Assembly: GCA_023416735.1 (NCBI GenBank) | Contig: JAEZGX010000038.1 | Coordinates: 184,610-248,609, forward strand | Direction of reading: 5' to 3' | Length of the DNA stretch: 64,000 bases | From: Verrucomicrobiota bacterium | Lineage (GTDB): Bacteria; Verrucomicrobiota; Verrucomicrobiia; Opitutales; Opitutaceae | Shown: positions 17,143 through 26,570 of the stretch, in pieces | Layout: the number at the start of each line of letters is the position of its first letter | How positions within the stretch are numbered: position 1 is the stretch's first letter | The notes under the pieces: generated by a model | Seen by the model: the letters and a program-made list of their open reading frames with translations, nothing else | Told to the model about the DNA's origin: nothing | The model's database searches: none | Program-made: the position numbers and the translations under genes

Positions 17143-19521
17143 TCACTCTACCCGCACCTCCTGCTCCCCTCCGCGCAACTCCACGCGCTTGCCGTTCCAA
17201 ACAAACTCGCCCGTCACGCCCTCCGGCAGCACCACGGCCCCCGTCACGCCCGCGCCCTCCCGCACCAGCTCCACCCGCACGTCCCCGCGCGGATGCGGCA
17301 CCATCGCTTCAACCTGATTCAATTCTCCGAGATGCGGCTCCACCCGCACCTCCGCGAATCCGGGCGCGCTCGGCTCCACGCCCGCCACCGTCGCAAGGAG
17401 TTCATACACCGGCGACGCACTCCACGCATGGCAGTCCGACCGCGTCGGATCCAACTTCTCGGCAAAGGTCGTCAAGCCATTCGCCAGCATCTGCCGCCAC
17501 GGCCCGAGCCGCGCCAGATACTCGTCGCCTAATCCCGCCCGCTTCATCGCGCGCAACACGTAAAACTCGAAATAGGTCGACGCCTGCGCGATCTCCCGAT
17601 CGTCCGCCACCCGCTTCATCAAATTCTTCGCCTGCTCGCCTTCGATCGCGCCCGACAACACCGCGAACGTATTCGCATGCTGGCTGAACGTCCGCTTTTC
17701 CGGCGTATCCGCAATCATCTTACGAGTCTCGTCCCAGCAGCGCTCCACCACGGCTCGCTTCAACGCCGCCGCCCGCGCCTCATACTTTTCCGCCTTCGCC
17801 TCATCTCCAAACGCCCGCCAGAGTTCCGCGGCGCGTCCAAACGTCCCCGCCAACTGCAGCGTCACCACCGCCGATCCGCCTTCGGCCACACCCGGCGGCT
17901 CGCCCCCGCGGCCCTTCGTCCGATTCCATATCCAGGCATCCACCCAGTCGACAAACGACCAATACTTCAACGGCCCCAGCAGCCCCTCCCGCTCATCGAT
18001 CCGCCGCTCGAACCATCCCAGCACCGAGTCCACGCCGATCAGCTTCTCGCGGACGAACGCGTCGTCCGCCCGGTGCATCCAGTAGTCGTGCACCATGTCG
18101 ATCCAATAGAGCGAAAACGTGTTGATCACCTGCGGCACCACGGAGGGATACCGGCTCTGCGTCAGCCCTTCCGCAATCCGCGACCGATCATACTGGTCGA
18201 TCGCATTTCGCATCAGCCGGTCATCGCCGCTCACATACAGGGAGATCAACGCCTGTATCCGTGTGTCCCCTACATACTGCAGCTGCTCGTAATACGGACA
18301 ATCCATATACGTCTCGAACGCACACAGCCGCGCCGTCCGCCAGCCCACCTCCCAAATCTTCTGCAACGACGCATCGTCGCTCGAGAAGCGTCCTTTCTCC
18401 TCGAACGGATACCCCGTGAATCCGCTCAAAAATTCCACCACGTGCAACGGCTCCTCCGCCGTATCCACCTCCAACTGCACATAACGATACGTGCGATAAT
18501 CCAACGCGCCAAACTCCCGCCGCTCGCCGCCATCCGTCACGAACTCGTCCGCCACGCCTTGGATTCTCCGCCCTTCCACTTCATCGCGATTCCCTTTCTT
18601 CCCCTCGGCATCCACCAGCGCCTCCGCATACGTCACGCGCACGCGACTCGCCTTCCCGCCACTCAACACCAGCCGCGGAAACGCATTCGTCTCCACTCCG
18701 TTATCGAGCAACACCGTCGCCCGGCTCCGCGCCGGCACCACAAACCCATCGCCTTTCTCCACCACGCCCGCGCCTTCGACCCGCCTCGTCCGCGCGAACA
18801 ATGTCTCGCGTTCCTCCATCATCGGAATGGTCCGTGGACTCAGCCAGTGATTCATATCCGCTCCCCATCCATAGGGCGTCCCGAGCTCTAATTCCCTCGC
18901 GCCGCTCCAGCCGCTCGCATCGAAATCCCGTCCGTTCCACCCCCAGGGCAGCTTCGCACCGTCCACGCGATTGCCGGGACCGATCACGATATAGGCCCTC
19001 AGCTTCACCGGCACCGGCGACCACGATTCGTCCCGCGTCACGCGCCAGGTCGCACCCGTGTTCACCGATTCCTCCGCCTCCGTGTCGCCTTGCAACAGGA
19101 AACCCGTCCGCACGCTTTCAATCGAATACGAGGGATATTCGCCATAACTCCAAACCCGCGCCGCGATCACATTTTTTCCCGTCTTCAACCATGGCGCGAG
19201 ATCGACCGTCTCGTAGTGCCACATCCAGCGATCGCTCCGCTGCGGCCCAAAGCTCACCGACTCGCCATTCACGAAAAGCCGGTAGCGCGCATCCGCCGAC
19301 ACATGCACCACAAACTTCTCCGGCGCTGCGCCCAGCTCGATTTCCTTCCGAAATAGATAAACGCCGAACTCGTTTCTCGGCGCGTCCGGATGCGTGATCC
19401 ATCGCGCCGTCCACGGTGCATTCAACCACCGCTCCGCCACCACCGGAACCGGCGCCACGCCTGTAGCCAGAATTTCACTACCGAAAACCACGCACGAGAG
19501 CAGGAGAAAAAGAAAGCGCAT
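17143..19521 (-). CDS. Alpha-L-rhamnosidase-like glycoside hydrolase (GH78-like)
   Basis: A 792-residue secreted enzyme with a signal peptide (MRFLFLLLSCVVFGSEILA). The N-terminal beta-sandwich modules (about 30-330, with APWTARWITHPDAPRN and YRLFVNGESVSFGPQRSD) and the catalytic (alpha/alpha)6 barrel (from about 385, with ETYMDCPYYEQLQYVGDTR) match bacterial alpha-L-rhamnosidase-like proteins. The acidic residues in that segment correspond to the active-site region of the family. It probably releases rhamnose or a related sugar from plant or microbial polysaccharide in the periplasm. It lies 152 bases downstream of another hydrolase on the same strand, which suggests a small glycan-degradation unit. 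The start at 19521 is preferred over an upstream one because it begins the signal peptide. The exact substrate is not certain. Confidence 0.85.
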   Translation of the reverse strand: MRFLFLLLSCVVFGSEILATGVAPVPVVAERWLNAPWTARWITHPDAPRNEFGVYLFRKEIELGAAPEKFVVHVSADARYRLFVNGESVSFGPQRSDRWMWHYETVDLAPWLKTGKNVIAARVWSYGEYPSYSIESVRTGFLLQGDTEAEESVNTGATWRVTRDESWSPVPVKLRAYIVIGPGNRVDGAKLPWGWNGRDFDASGWSGARELELGTPYGWGADMNHWLSPRTIPMMEERETLFARTRRVEGAGVVEKGDGFVVPARSRATVLLDNGVETNAFPRLVLSGGKASRVRVTYAEALVDAEGKKGNRDEVEGRRIQGVADEFVTDGGERREFGALDYRTYRYVQLEVDTAEEPLHVVEFLSGFTGYPFEEKGRFSSDDASLQKIWEVGWRTARLCAFETYMDCPYYEQLQYVGDTRIQALISLYVSGDDRLMRNAIDQYDRSRIAEGLTQSRYPSVVPQVINTFSLYWIDMVHDYWMHRADDAFVREKLIGVDSVLGWFERRIDEREGLLGPLKYWSFVDWVDAWIWNRTKGRGGEPPGVAEGGSAVVTLQLAGTFGRAAELWRAFGDEAKAEKYEARAAALKRAVVERCWDETRKMIADTPEKRTFSQHANTFAVLSGAIEGEQAKNLMKRVADDREIAQASTYFEFYVLRAMKRAGLGDEYLARLGPWRQMLANGLTTFAEKLDPTRSDCHAWSASPVYELLATVAGVEPSAPGFAEVRVEPHLGELNQVEAMVPHPRGDVRVELVREGAGVTGAVVLPEGVTGEFVWNGKRVELRGGEQEVRVE

Positions 19522-19673
19522 GAGCAGGGGAGTTGAATCTGCAACCGCCCCGCCTTCTGACAAGCCGCAGCCCGTTCGATCCCGTTCTTCTCGCCCGCTT
19601 CTGAGGGGATCCCTCCGTCGACGCCGCGCCCCAGATTCGATTTTCGGTTACATCGCTCACCAACCGCACTCTA

Positions 19674-21896
19674 TCACGGCAATCCCCGCCATCCTTCCGC
19701 CCGCACCCGCCACGTTCCATCTTTCGGCAACCCGGGGAACTCGCCTTCCGCTCCGTCCCACCCGCCCACCATCAGTCCCACCGCCGCCAAAAACGCTCCA
19801 TTCGCCGGCAGATACACCGCGATCTCCCGCCGGCCCGGCCCCGTCTGACCGCTCGCTGTATCGCTTCTTTGGGGACAATGCCCGTTCGGCGCATACCGGT
19901 TGTTCGGCCCGTCGCGCAACAACACCTCCACCGCTTCCTGCGCCCGCCCCAATCGCGCCGCGGTCATCGCGATCATCGGATAATCCCACCCCCAGATCTT
20001 CGTCTCCCAATCCCACTCCTTCATCACCGCGTCGAACGTGCGATTCATGATTCCGCGATCCACACCCGGCGCCTCCGGCAAGAATCCCAGCGGCATCAAC
20101 ATCTGTGGATGATCGTGCCGGCTCGCGAAATTTGTCCACGTGTCCGGCACCGACTCCAGCGCCACATACTTTCCGTCGTCCACCGGGAGCGGCGACAACT
20201 TCGCGATCACGTCATCCCAATGCGTCTCGCGTTCCATCCCCAACCGCTCGCGCCAGGTCTGCGCCACCGACAACGCCCACTTCCAATACGCCAGTTCGAA
20301 CGAGGGATTCTGGCTCTCCGCCGGATCATGAATCTCCTGCGCAATCCACAACGGCGGCCCCAGCACATACTCGCCGCGTTTCGGGTCGAGCCACACCATC
20401 GACGCCAGACACTCCGCCGTCTCCAATACCAGCTCGCGATATTTCTCCAGCGTCTCCCGTGTAGGTTTTTCCCGATACAAGATCTCGCCGAGATAAACCA
20501 GGTGCGGTTGATTCCAGACGATCATCGGATTCCCGCCCGGGCTCTCACGTCCATCCGGCCCGACCATCTTCGCCCAACGCGCGCCTTTCAAACCGCGGCT
20601 CTTCGCGAGCGCCCGCGCTTCCGGCAATCGCTCAAGATACCATTCCAGATTTTTCGCCAGAAAATCCGACCGCCCCCACAACGCGAAATGCGCCGCGTGC
20701 CACCAAATCATTTCCGTGTGATGCTTCCCATACCAGGTGTTGCACGTCAGCCCGCTTTCCTGCGGCGGCACGTCGCCCACACATTGCACCGCCGTCAAAT
20801 ACTGCGAGAGCACCACCCGCTTCTCCAATTTCTCCGCGAGGGGATTCGTGCTCCCGCTCAAATCCAGCGCCGCCGCCTTCCCCCAAAACTCCGCCCAATG
20901 CGCCTCGCTCGCCGCCACGATTTCTTCCGGCGGACGTCGCGGCGCCTCCCGCGACCCTCCCGGCAAAAATCCAATCGCCACGCCCAACTCGTCCCATCCT
21001 CGATCGCCTTTCAGCAAAAACCTGTGCGTCCCCGCATGCACCATCCGCTGCGCGATTTCATCCGGCCCATGCACACGCGGCTCCCAACTGAACGCCACGT
21101 TCAAGCTATACGTCGTCCCGCCCACTTTCCGATCGATCGTCGAAAGCGAGGTCTGACGCGTCACATGTTTCTCCGGCGAACTCCAGTCCAGCGCCGGCGT
21201 GTTCTTCACCTTCGGATCGTGGCCCCGCGGAAACGCCAGCCTTAGCCGCAACCTTCCTTCGCGCACCAGTTCCGATTTCACGCGCACCGCGATCGTATCC
21301 GAATCTGGAGCACACGCCGTGATCACTTCCACCGGCACACCTCCCAACGTATACCGGCTCGTGATCACGCCGCGCCACAAATCCAGCGTCTGCTCCAAGT
21401 CCTTCACATCCTCCGGCACGAACTCGCTTCCATCCGCTTTATCCCATTCCAACCCCAGCTGCGCCATCGGATGCAACCGCGGATTCCGGCGCAACCACTG
21501 CGCCGCTTCATTATCCATCCGCGTCGGAAAACCCAACACCCGTCCGTCGGCCGTCGTGTAATCGCGATTCGCGTCCTCCAACTTGAATCCTTCCCGATTC
21601 TCTTCCGAGAACCAGCACCAGCGCGCCATCGTCTCGAGCGGGATGCCGTTCTCGTAATACGCCTTCTCAAAGGTCTGCAGCCCGGTCGCATCCACCGTGA
21701 ACGCGAACCCGCCATTCCCCACCGTCAACGGCGCGTCGTAATTCACTTCGCGCACCACCGGATTGTGCCGCTTCACCAAGGCCTCGCGATCGATCCGCGT
21801 CTCCGCCGCCAAGGTCGCCACGGCGCTCACCATCAGCGCCACACCGAGCCGCGCCATCGTCCACCGCTTCGCCATCCGGATCGTTTCAACGTTCAT
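19674..21896 (-). CDS. Secreted (alpha/alpha)6 glycosidase, GH65-related
   Basis: A 740-residue protein with a signal peptide (MAKRWTMARLGVALMVSAVA, ending near LAAE). The segment HNPVVREVNYDAPLTVGNG followed by FAFTVDATGLQTF resembles bacterial proteins related to GH65 acid trehalase and glucosylgalactosyl-hydroxylysine glucosidase. Further along are TCNTWYGKHHTEMIWWHAAH (around 380-400) and ETKIWGWDYPMIAMTAARLG near the end, typical of an (alpha/alpha)6 barrel. It is probably an exported exo-glycosidase; the substrate is unknown and catalytic residues were not assigned. It sits upstream of the rhamnosidase-like gene and divergent from an ECF sigma factor, pointing to a regulated uptake or degradation locus. 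A second ATG at 21875 would shorten the N-terminus by seven residues and is also plausible. Confidence 0.7.
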   Translation of the reverse strand: MNVETIRMAKRWTMARLGVALMVSAVATLAAETRIDREALVKRHNPVVREVNYDAPLTVGNGGFAFTVDATGLQTFEKAYYENGIPLETMARWCWFSEENREGFKLEDANRDYTTADGRVLGFPTRMDNEAAQWLRRNPRLHPMAQLGLEWDKADGSEFVPEDVKDLEQTLDLWRGVITSRYTLGGVPVEVITACAPDSDTIAVRVKSELVREGRLRLRLAFPRGHDPKVKNTPALDWSSPEKHVTRQTSLSTIDRKVGGTTYSLNVAFSWEPRVHGPDEIAQRMVHAGTHRFLLKGDRGWDELGVAIGFLPGGSREAPRRPPEEIVAASEAHWAEFWGKAAALDLSGSTNPLAEKLEKRVVLSQYLTAVQCVGDVPPQESGLTCNTWYGKHHTEMIWWHAAHFALWGRSDFLAKNLEWYLERLPEARALAKSRGLKGARWAKMVGPDGRESPGGNPMIVWNQPHLVYLGEILYREKPTRETLEKYRELVLETAECLASMVWLDPKRGEYVLGPPLWIAQEIHDPAESQNPSFELAYWKWALSVAQTWRERLGMERETHWDDVIAKLSPLPVDDGKYVALESVPDTWTNFASRHDHPQMLMPLGFLPEAPGVDRGIMNRTFDAVMKEWDWETKIWGWDYPMIAMTAARLGRAQEAVEVLLRDGPNNRYAPNGHCPQRSDTASGQTGPGRREIAVYLPANGAFLAAVGLMVGGWDGAEGEFPGLPKDGTWRVRAEGWRGLP

Positions 21897-21993
21897 AAAG
21901 TTTGGGGCTTTTTTATTCTCCGCTTTCTCGCCATGCCGGCGACGTTTCACCGCACCAAATGGGTGACCGCCAGCTTCGATTTTTTCCGAAATC

Positions 21994-22013
21994 ATAACCG
22001 TTCGCGTCGTTAT
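21994..22013. promoter_or_regulatory. Candidate operator palindrome between the glycosidase and sigma factor genes
   Basis: ATAACCGTTCGCGTCGTTAT has perfect ATAAC/GTTAT ends and a partly symmetric centre. It lies between two divergent genes, 36 bases before the sigma factor start and about 100 bases before the glycosidase start. The length and CG centre would suit a LacI-type repressor, but nothing else supports that. Confidence 0.3.
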
Positions 22014-22048
22014 CGCTCTTGTCACTGACGCACCACCAGGCCTATCAG

Positions 22049-22642
22049 ATGCGCAACCCCACGTTTCGCCCCCACCCCATGCCCCCGCTTCAGGAAACAG
22101 AGCAATCTCGCTGGTTCACCCTCGAAGTCCAACCGCACGAACCCGCCCTTCGCGCGTATCTGCAATCGCGCTTCCCGCTGCTCCGCGACGCCGACGATAT
22201 CATCCAGGAAACCTACCGCCGTCTTCTGCGCGAAAACAACGCCGGCCGCCTCCGCCATCCGCGCGCCTTCCTCTTCACCGCTGCCCGCAACGCCGCCCTC
22301 GATTTCTTCCGCCGCCGCAAACACGCGCCCACCGAATCGATCACCCATTCGGAAGCCGCCAACGTCGTTGAAGAGTCCGCTCACGTCGCCGAGGCCGTCT
22401 GCCAACAACAGGAACTTCAAATCCTCGCCGACGCCGTGCAGACACTCCCGCACCGCTGCCGCCAGGTCATCATGCTCCGCTACCTCAAGGGCTACTCCTA
22501 CAAGGAGATCGCTGCCACGCTCGGCATTTCCGCCGAGACCGTGAAAACCCACATGGCCAAGGGCGTGAAACTCTGCAGCGACTACTTCGCGGCGCGCGGC
22601 TTGCTGGAAGAACGCCGGATGTTTTCCGACCATGCAGGATAA
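22049..22642 (+). CDS. ECF RNA polymerase sigma factor, FecI-like
   Basis: A 197-residue group 4 sigma factor that directs RNA polymerase to a small regulon, probably the receptor genes downstream. Region 2 contains SRFPLLRDADDIIQETYRRL and RHPRAFLFTAARNAALDFFR, and region 4 contains LPHRCRQVIMLRYLKGYSYKEIAATLGISAETVKTHMAKG (two adjoining segments). The N-terminal extension before region 2 is longer than usual. It overlaps the anti-sigma gene by 11 bases, and the two stand before a receptor with an STN signalling domain, the standard order of cell-surface signalling systems such as FecI-FecR-FecA. The ATG at 22049 is chosen because an AGG lies about eight bases ahead; TTG at 22019 and ATG at 22079 are alternatives. 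Confidence 0.93.
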   Translation: MRNPTFRPHPMPPLQETEQSRWFTLEVQPHEPALRAYLQSRFPLLRDADDIIQETYRRLLRENNAGRLRHPRAFLFTAARNAALDFFRRRKHAPTESITHSEAANVVEESAHVAEAVCQQQELQILADAVQTLPHRCRQVIMLRYLKGYSYKEIAATLGISAETVKTHMAKGVKLCSDYFAARGLLEERRMFSDHAG

Positions 22643-23642
22643 CTCCAGCCAGCTCCCCGAAGCGGACGACGACGCGCTCTGCCACGCCGCCGCCACGTGG
22701 CTCGCGCAGCGCGACGCCGGCTTCACCGCCGCCCAAGCCGCCGCCTTCGAACGCTGGCGCGACGCCGATCCGCGCCACGCCGCCGTCTTCCGCCGAGCTG
22801 AAGCCACACAACGTCTCCTCGCCCGCCTCCCCGAATCGCCTTCAGCCCAAGCCCTCCTCGCCGAGGTCGATGCCCTCGTCGCCGCCCGCCCGCGCGTCGT
22901 TCCGTTTCCCACGGTTTGGAAAATCGCCGCCGGCCTCGCCGCCGCCGCAGCCATCGCCTTTACCTTTATCTACACGCGCCCGCAGCTCGAACGCGCCAAC
23001 GCCTCCTACACCACCGCCGCCGGCCAGCACCAATCGCTCAACCTTCCCGACGGTTCCACGCTCGTCCTCAGCTCCGCCTCCCAAGTCGAGGTCGCCTTCG
23101 CTGCCGCCGAACGCCGCGTCCACCTCCAGCATGGCGAAGCCCATTTCTACGTCGCGAAAGACACCAACCGTCCGTTCATCGTGACCGTTGACGATGTCTC
23201 CGTTCGCGCCGTCGGCACCGCTTTCAACGTCCGCCGCCACACCACCGGCGTCGAAGTCGTTGTCACCGAGGGCAAGGTGCAGGTCACCCGCACCGACACC
23301 TCCACCCGCGAGCCCATCTTCCTCGTCGCCGGCGAACGCGCCTTCGTCGACGGCCTTCCCGCCGCGTCGTTCGCTGCCGATTTGCCCGCCGCCGAGCGCG
23401 CCATCGATCGTTCCCCTCGGCTGATGTTCAACAACACCCCGCTCGCCGACGTCGTCGAACGCTTCAACCGTTACAGCCGCGTCCAAATGGAAATCGCCGA
23501 TCCCGATCTCGCGGCTCGCGCCATCGGCGGCAATTTCGACGCCGACAACGCCGAGTCCTTCATCAATCTGCTCAGCGCCGCCGGCGACGTCCGCATCGAA
23601 CGCGTCGCCCCCAACCGCGTCCTGCTCCACCAAGCCCGCTAG
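22632..23642 (+). CDS. FecR-family anti-sigma factor
   Basis: A 336-residue inner-membrane regulator that holds the FecI-like sigma factor and reads the periplasmic signal from the TonB receptor. The cytoplasmic N-terminal domain has the family motif FERWRDADPRHAAVFRRAEA (about 37-56). A single membrane helix (about 95-113, IAAGLAAAAAIAFTFIY) separates it from a periplasmic FecR domain (about 125-230, with GSTLVLSSASQVEV and VRAVGTAFNVRR). The C-terminal part (from about 265, LADVVERFNRYSRVQMEI and IGGNFDADNAESFINLL) matches the STN-interacting segment. It overlaps the sigma gene by 11 bases and is followed by 238 bases holding a long inverted repeat before the receptor gene. Confidence 0.93.
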   Translation: MQDNSSQLPEADDDALCHAAATWLAQRDAGFTAAQAAAFERWRDADPRHAAVFRRAEATQRLLARLPESPSAQALLAEVDALVAARPRVVPFPTVWKIAAGLAAAAAIAFTFIYTRPQLERANASYTTAAGQHQSLNLPDGSTLVLSSASQVEVAFAAAERRVHLQHGEAHFYVAKDTNRPFIVTVDDVSVRAVGTAFNVRRHTTGVEVVVTEGKVQVTRTDTSTREPIFLVAGERAFVDGLPAASFAADLPAAERAIDRSPRLMFNNTPLADVVERFNRYSRVQMEIADPDLAARAIGGNFDADNAESFINLLSAAGDVRIERVAPNRVLLHQAR

Positions 23643-23665
23643 GTAGCGACCGGTCTCGCCGAATG

Positions 23666-23728
23666 TGCTCGTGATCCCGATCTTGCTCGCGCTCGGGATT
23701 GAGAAAGCCCGATCACGATTCACGAGCA
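23666..23728. repeat. Long imperfect inverted repeat after fecR-like gene
   Basis: TGCTCGTGA (23666-23674) pairs with TCACGAGCA (23720-23728), and inner bases (CGATC and GATCACG) extend the stem. It lies 24 bases after the anti-sigma stop. Repeats built of GCTCGTGATC words look like a family rather than a simple terminator, since there is no T tract. The remaining 150 bases before the receptor gene show nothing else recognisable. Confidence 0.5.
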
Positions 23729-23880
23729 GGATCACGACGCCTCCTCTTCGCGCCGCCGACGACCCGCAGCGGCTCCGCCCGCTCTAGTCCACGGCGAGTG
23801 CGACATTGCACTAGCATCCCGCCCGTCCTTCTGCTGGATCACGCCCGCCCCCGCCGTGTCGGCGTCTCCCTCCCTTTCTC

Positions 23881-26418
23881 ATGACCCGCCTTCTCGCACG
23901 CCTCCCGCGTCCGATTCTCCGCGTCGTCTTTTTCTGCCTTCTCGCTTCGTCCACCTACGCCGCCGAAGCGGCCAAATTCTATAACATCCCCGCCGGCCAC
24001 GCTCCCGAGACGCTCGCCGCTTTCGCCCGCCAATCAGGCGAACAACTCGTCTACCTCATCGACAACATCCGCGGACAAACCACCCAGCCCGTTCGCGGCC
24101 ATCTCACCGCCTCCGCCGCGCTCCAGCAAATGCTCGCCGGCACTTCGCTCACCCTCCATCGCGACGGCTCCGACGGCCCCATGACCGTCTCCCGCCGCTC
24201 CGATCCCGCTCCCATTCTTTCCGCCAGCAGCGAACACCCGCGATCCGACTCCGCTCCCGATCTCATCATCCTCCCTCAATTCACCGTCTCCGACACCCCC
24301 GTCGATCGCTACCGCGCCGCCGACGCCATCTCCGCCGTCCGTATCCGCGCCGCGCTCATCGACACGCCCAGTTCCATCTCCGTCCTCACTCGCGATCACA
24401 TCGACGACCTCGCGCCCACGCGCATCTTCGACGTCGCCCGCTACGTCGCCGGCGTCCAGGAGGGTCGCGGTATCCAATTTCAGGATCGCATGATCCTCCG
24501 TGGCTTCGAATCCAACGGTCAGCGCACCGTCGATAACTTCCTTCAACCCGACGACGCCGACAACGTCGACGAGGTCATCATCGAGCGCATCGAAATCTCC
24601 AAAGGCCCCAACGCCATCCTCTCCCCCGCCGGCGCTCCCGGCGGCTCGATCAACGTCATCACCAAATCCCCCCTCGACCGCCGCCAGCACACCATCACCG
24701 CCCAGGCCGGCCTCTTCGACGCGCAAAAACTCTCCTTCGATCTTACCGCTCCTTTCGCCCCGGACAGCCCCTTCGCCTACCGCCTCATCGGCTCGCTCCA
24801 GGATTCCCGCCGCTACTGGTCCAACGACGCCCGCCTCCGCGGCAAGCTCCTCGCGCCGATGCTGTCGTATCGAATTTCTCCCGACACCCAGCTCACCCTC
24901 AAACTCATCGCCGCCGAGCACTGGATTTTCCGTGAACCACTCCTGATCCTCGACCCGTCCGTCAACGCGTCCACCGCCGACCCGTTCCTCGCCCCAGGCC
25001 TTTCCCGCCGCGCCCTCAATGGCATTCAACCGTGGAGTCACGTCGGCACGCGCAGCGCCGATTTCTCCGCCCTCCTCACCAGCAATCTCGCCGAAAACAT
25101 CAGCCTCCGCGTCGCGGCCCACGGCCGCTACTACCACGAAAACTCCACCCAGGAATTCCTCTCCACCCCTTCGCTTTCCAACCGCTACAACCCTTTCAGC
25201 GGCGAACTCACCCAAGACCACATTTGGTCTTTCGATCCCACCGCCAACACCTACGTCTCCACGTTCTCACCCTTTTTCGATCCCGCCAACATCCCCGTCC
25301 GCGGCGACAAACAATCCACCCGCCGCCGTCTCGCCAATCTCCAAACCGATCTCGCCGCCCGTCATCGCTTCGGCGAGGTCACTTCCCAAACCATCACCGG
25401 CTTCGGCGTTTCCCGCCGCCTCGGCCGCGGTCGCGCCTTCCCAGGATCGCTTCCAGGCGTCGATCTCAGCCGTCCCGATCTTCGCGCCGAGCCCGTTTGG
25501 TCCAGCACGCCCACAATCGATTACGACAACCGCTTCACGAATTGGCAGATCTACCTCAACCAGCGCCTCGGCTTCCTCGACGACCGCCTCCAAACCACCG
25601 CCGGTATCCTCCATTACGATACAAGCACCTACGTCCGCAATCACGTCACGGGCGCCCCGCCCGGCATTCTCGACGACGATAAACGCATGTGGATGGCCAG
25701 CCTGCTCTTGAAGCCCCGCCCCAACCTTTCGCTCTACTACAGCCACTCCACCAACTCCTCACCGATCATCGCCAACGACATTGTGCTCTGGCGCGACGGC
25801 ACCCAGGACGAGATCGGCCTCAAAACCGAATTCTTCCAACAACGGCTCTCCTTCAACGCCGCTTGGTTCCGCATCTCTCAAGCCAACGTCTCCGTCCCCA
25901 ATCCCGCCCGCCAGACCGATCCGTCCGCCCCTGAATCTCTCATCTCCAATCTCGGCAATCACGGCTTCGAACTCGAACTCGTCGGCGGCCTCACGCCCAA
26001 CTTGTCCGTCATCGCCACGTTCAGCCACTTGCGCATGCGCGACAGCCTCGGCCGCCGCGTCCGCGCCGTCGCCGATCGCAACACCGCCCTCCTCCTCAAC
26101 TACCGCTTTCGCCAAAACCTTGAGGGCCTAGCGCTCACCGCCGGCGTCAGCTACAGCGGCCGCCGCGCCGGCGACACGCCCATCGACTTCACGCCGCTCA
26201 ACGTGGTCGGCCAGACGAGCTTCTTCCTCAAACCCTACTACATCACCACGCTCAGCCTCTCCTACCGGCCCAACGACCGTTGGCTCTTCCGCCTCAACGT
26301 CGACAACGTCCTCGACGACTCGGGCTACCTCCAGCAAGCCGGCGCGCGCGTCTCCGGCACCGGCATCACCACCGCCCCCGGCCTCAACCTAAAACTTTCC
26401 ACCACCCTCAGCTTCTAG
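23881..26418 (+). CDS. TonB-dependent receptor with STN signalling domain
   Basis: An 845-residue outer-membrane transporter and signal transducer. A signal peptide (1-27, ending TYAAEA) is followed by a secretin/TonB N-terminal domain (about 33-105, with YNIPAGHAPETLAAFARQSG), which in FecA-type receptors contacts the FecR protein when substrate binds. A short linker leads to LPQFTVSDTP and then the plug (about 145-265, with DTPSSISVLTRDHIDDLAP and SPAGAPGGSINVITKSP). The barrel ends LNLKLSTTLSF with the terminal Phe needed for outer-membrane assembly. With the sigma/anti-sigma pair just upstream it forms a complete surface signalling system. The ligand is unknown: hydroxamate or other siderophore, or an oligosaccharide given the glycosidases nearby. 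The next gene is a close paralogue lacking the STN domain. Confidence 0.95.
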   Translation: MTRLLARLPRPILRVVFFCLLASSTYAAEAAKFYNIPAGHAPETLAAFARQSGEQLVYLIDNIRGQTTQPVRGHLTASAALQQMLAGTSLTLHRDGSDGPMTVSRRSDPAPILSASSEHPRSDSAPDLIILPQFTVSDTPVDRYRAADAISAVRIRAALIDTPSSISVLTRDHIDDLAPTRIFDVARYVAGVQEGRGIQFQDRMILRGFESNGQRTVDNFLQPDDADNVDEVIIERIEISKGPNAILSPAGAPGGSINVITKSPLDRRQHTITAQAGLFDAQKLSFDLTAPFAPDSPFAYRLIGSLQDSRRYWSNDARLRGKLLAPMLSYRISPDTQLTLKLIAAEHWIFREPLLILDPSVNASTADPFLAPGLSRRALNGIQPWSHVGTRSADFSALLTSNLAENISLRVAAHGRYYHENSTQEFLSTPSLSNRYNPFSGELTQDHIWSFDPTANTYVSTFSPFFDPANIPVRGDKQSTRRRLANLQTDLAARHRFGEVTSQTITGFGVSRRLGRGRAFPGSLPGVDLSRPDLRAEPVWSSTPTIDYDNRFTNWQIYLNQRLGFLDDRLQTTAGILHYDTSTYVRNHVTGAPPGILDDDKRMWMASLLLKPRPNLSLYYSHSTNSSPIIANDIVLWRDGTQDEIGLKTEFFQQRLSFNAAWFRISQANVSVPNPARQTDPSAPESLISNLGNHGFELELVGGLTPNLSVIATFSHLRMRDSLGRRVRAVADRNTALLLNYRFRQNLEGLALTAGVSYSGRRAGDTPIDFTPLNVVGQTSFFLKPYYITTLSLSYRPNDRWLFRLNVDNVLDDSGYLQQAGARVSGTGITTAPGLNLKLSTTLSF

Positions 26419-26440
26419 TCAGGCGAGTTCTCCGCCCCGA

Positions 26441-26479
26441 CCTCTCAAATCTCAAATTCAAATTCCAAATCTTAAATCC
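26441..26479. repeat. CTCAAAT repeat between two receptor genes
   Basis: CCTCTCAAATCTCAAAT (26441-26457) is identical to 14911-14927 inside glnS and is followed by further AAATTC/AAATCTTAAAT words. It marks the same repeat family in an intergenic place. The rest of the 152-base gap holds an imperfect GTAGCCGGC...GCCGGCGAACC palindrome and no obvious promoter. Confidence 0.55.
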
Positions 26480-26570
26480 CGCTCCCCACCCCCTCCCCCA
26501 TTTTCCCCTTTGCAGCGTCGTAGGTAGCCGGCCGCGAAAACCGCCGGCGAACCAACCTACCAAACTGCAA

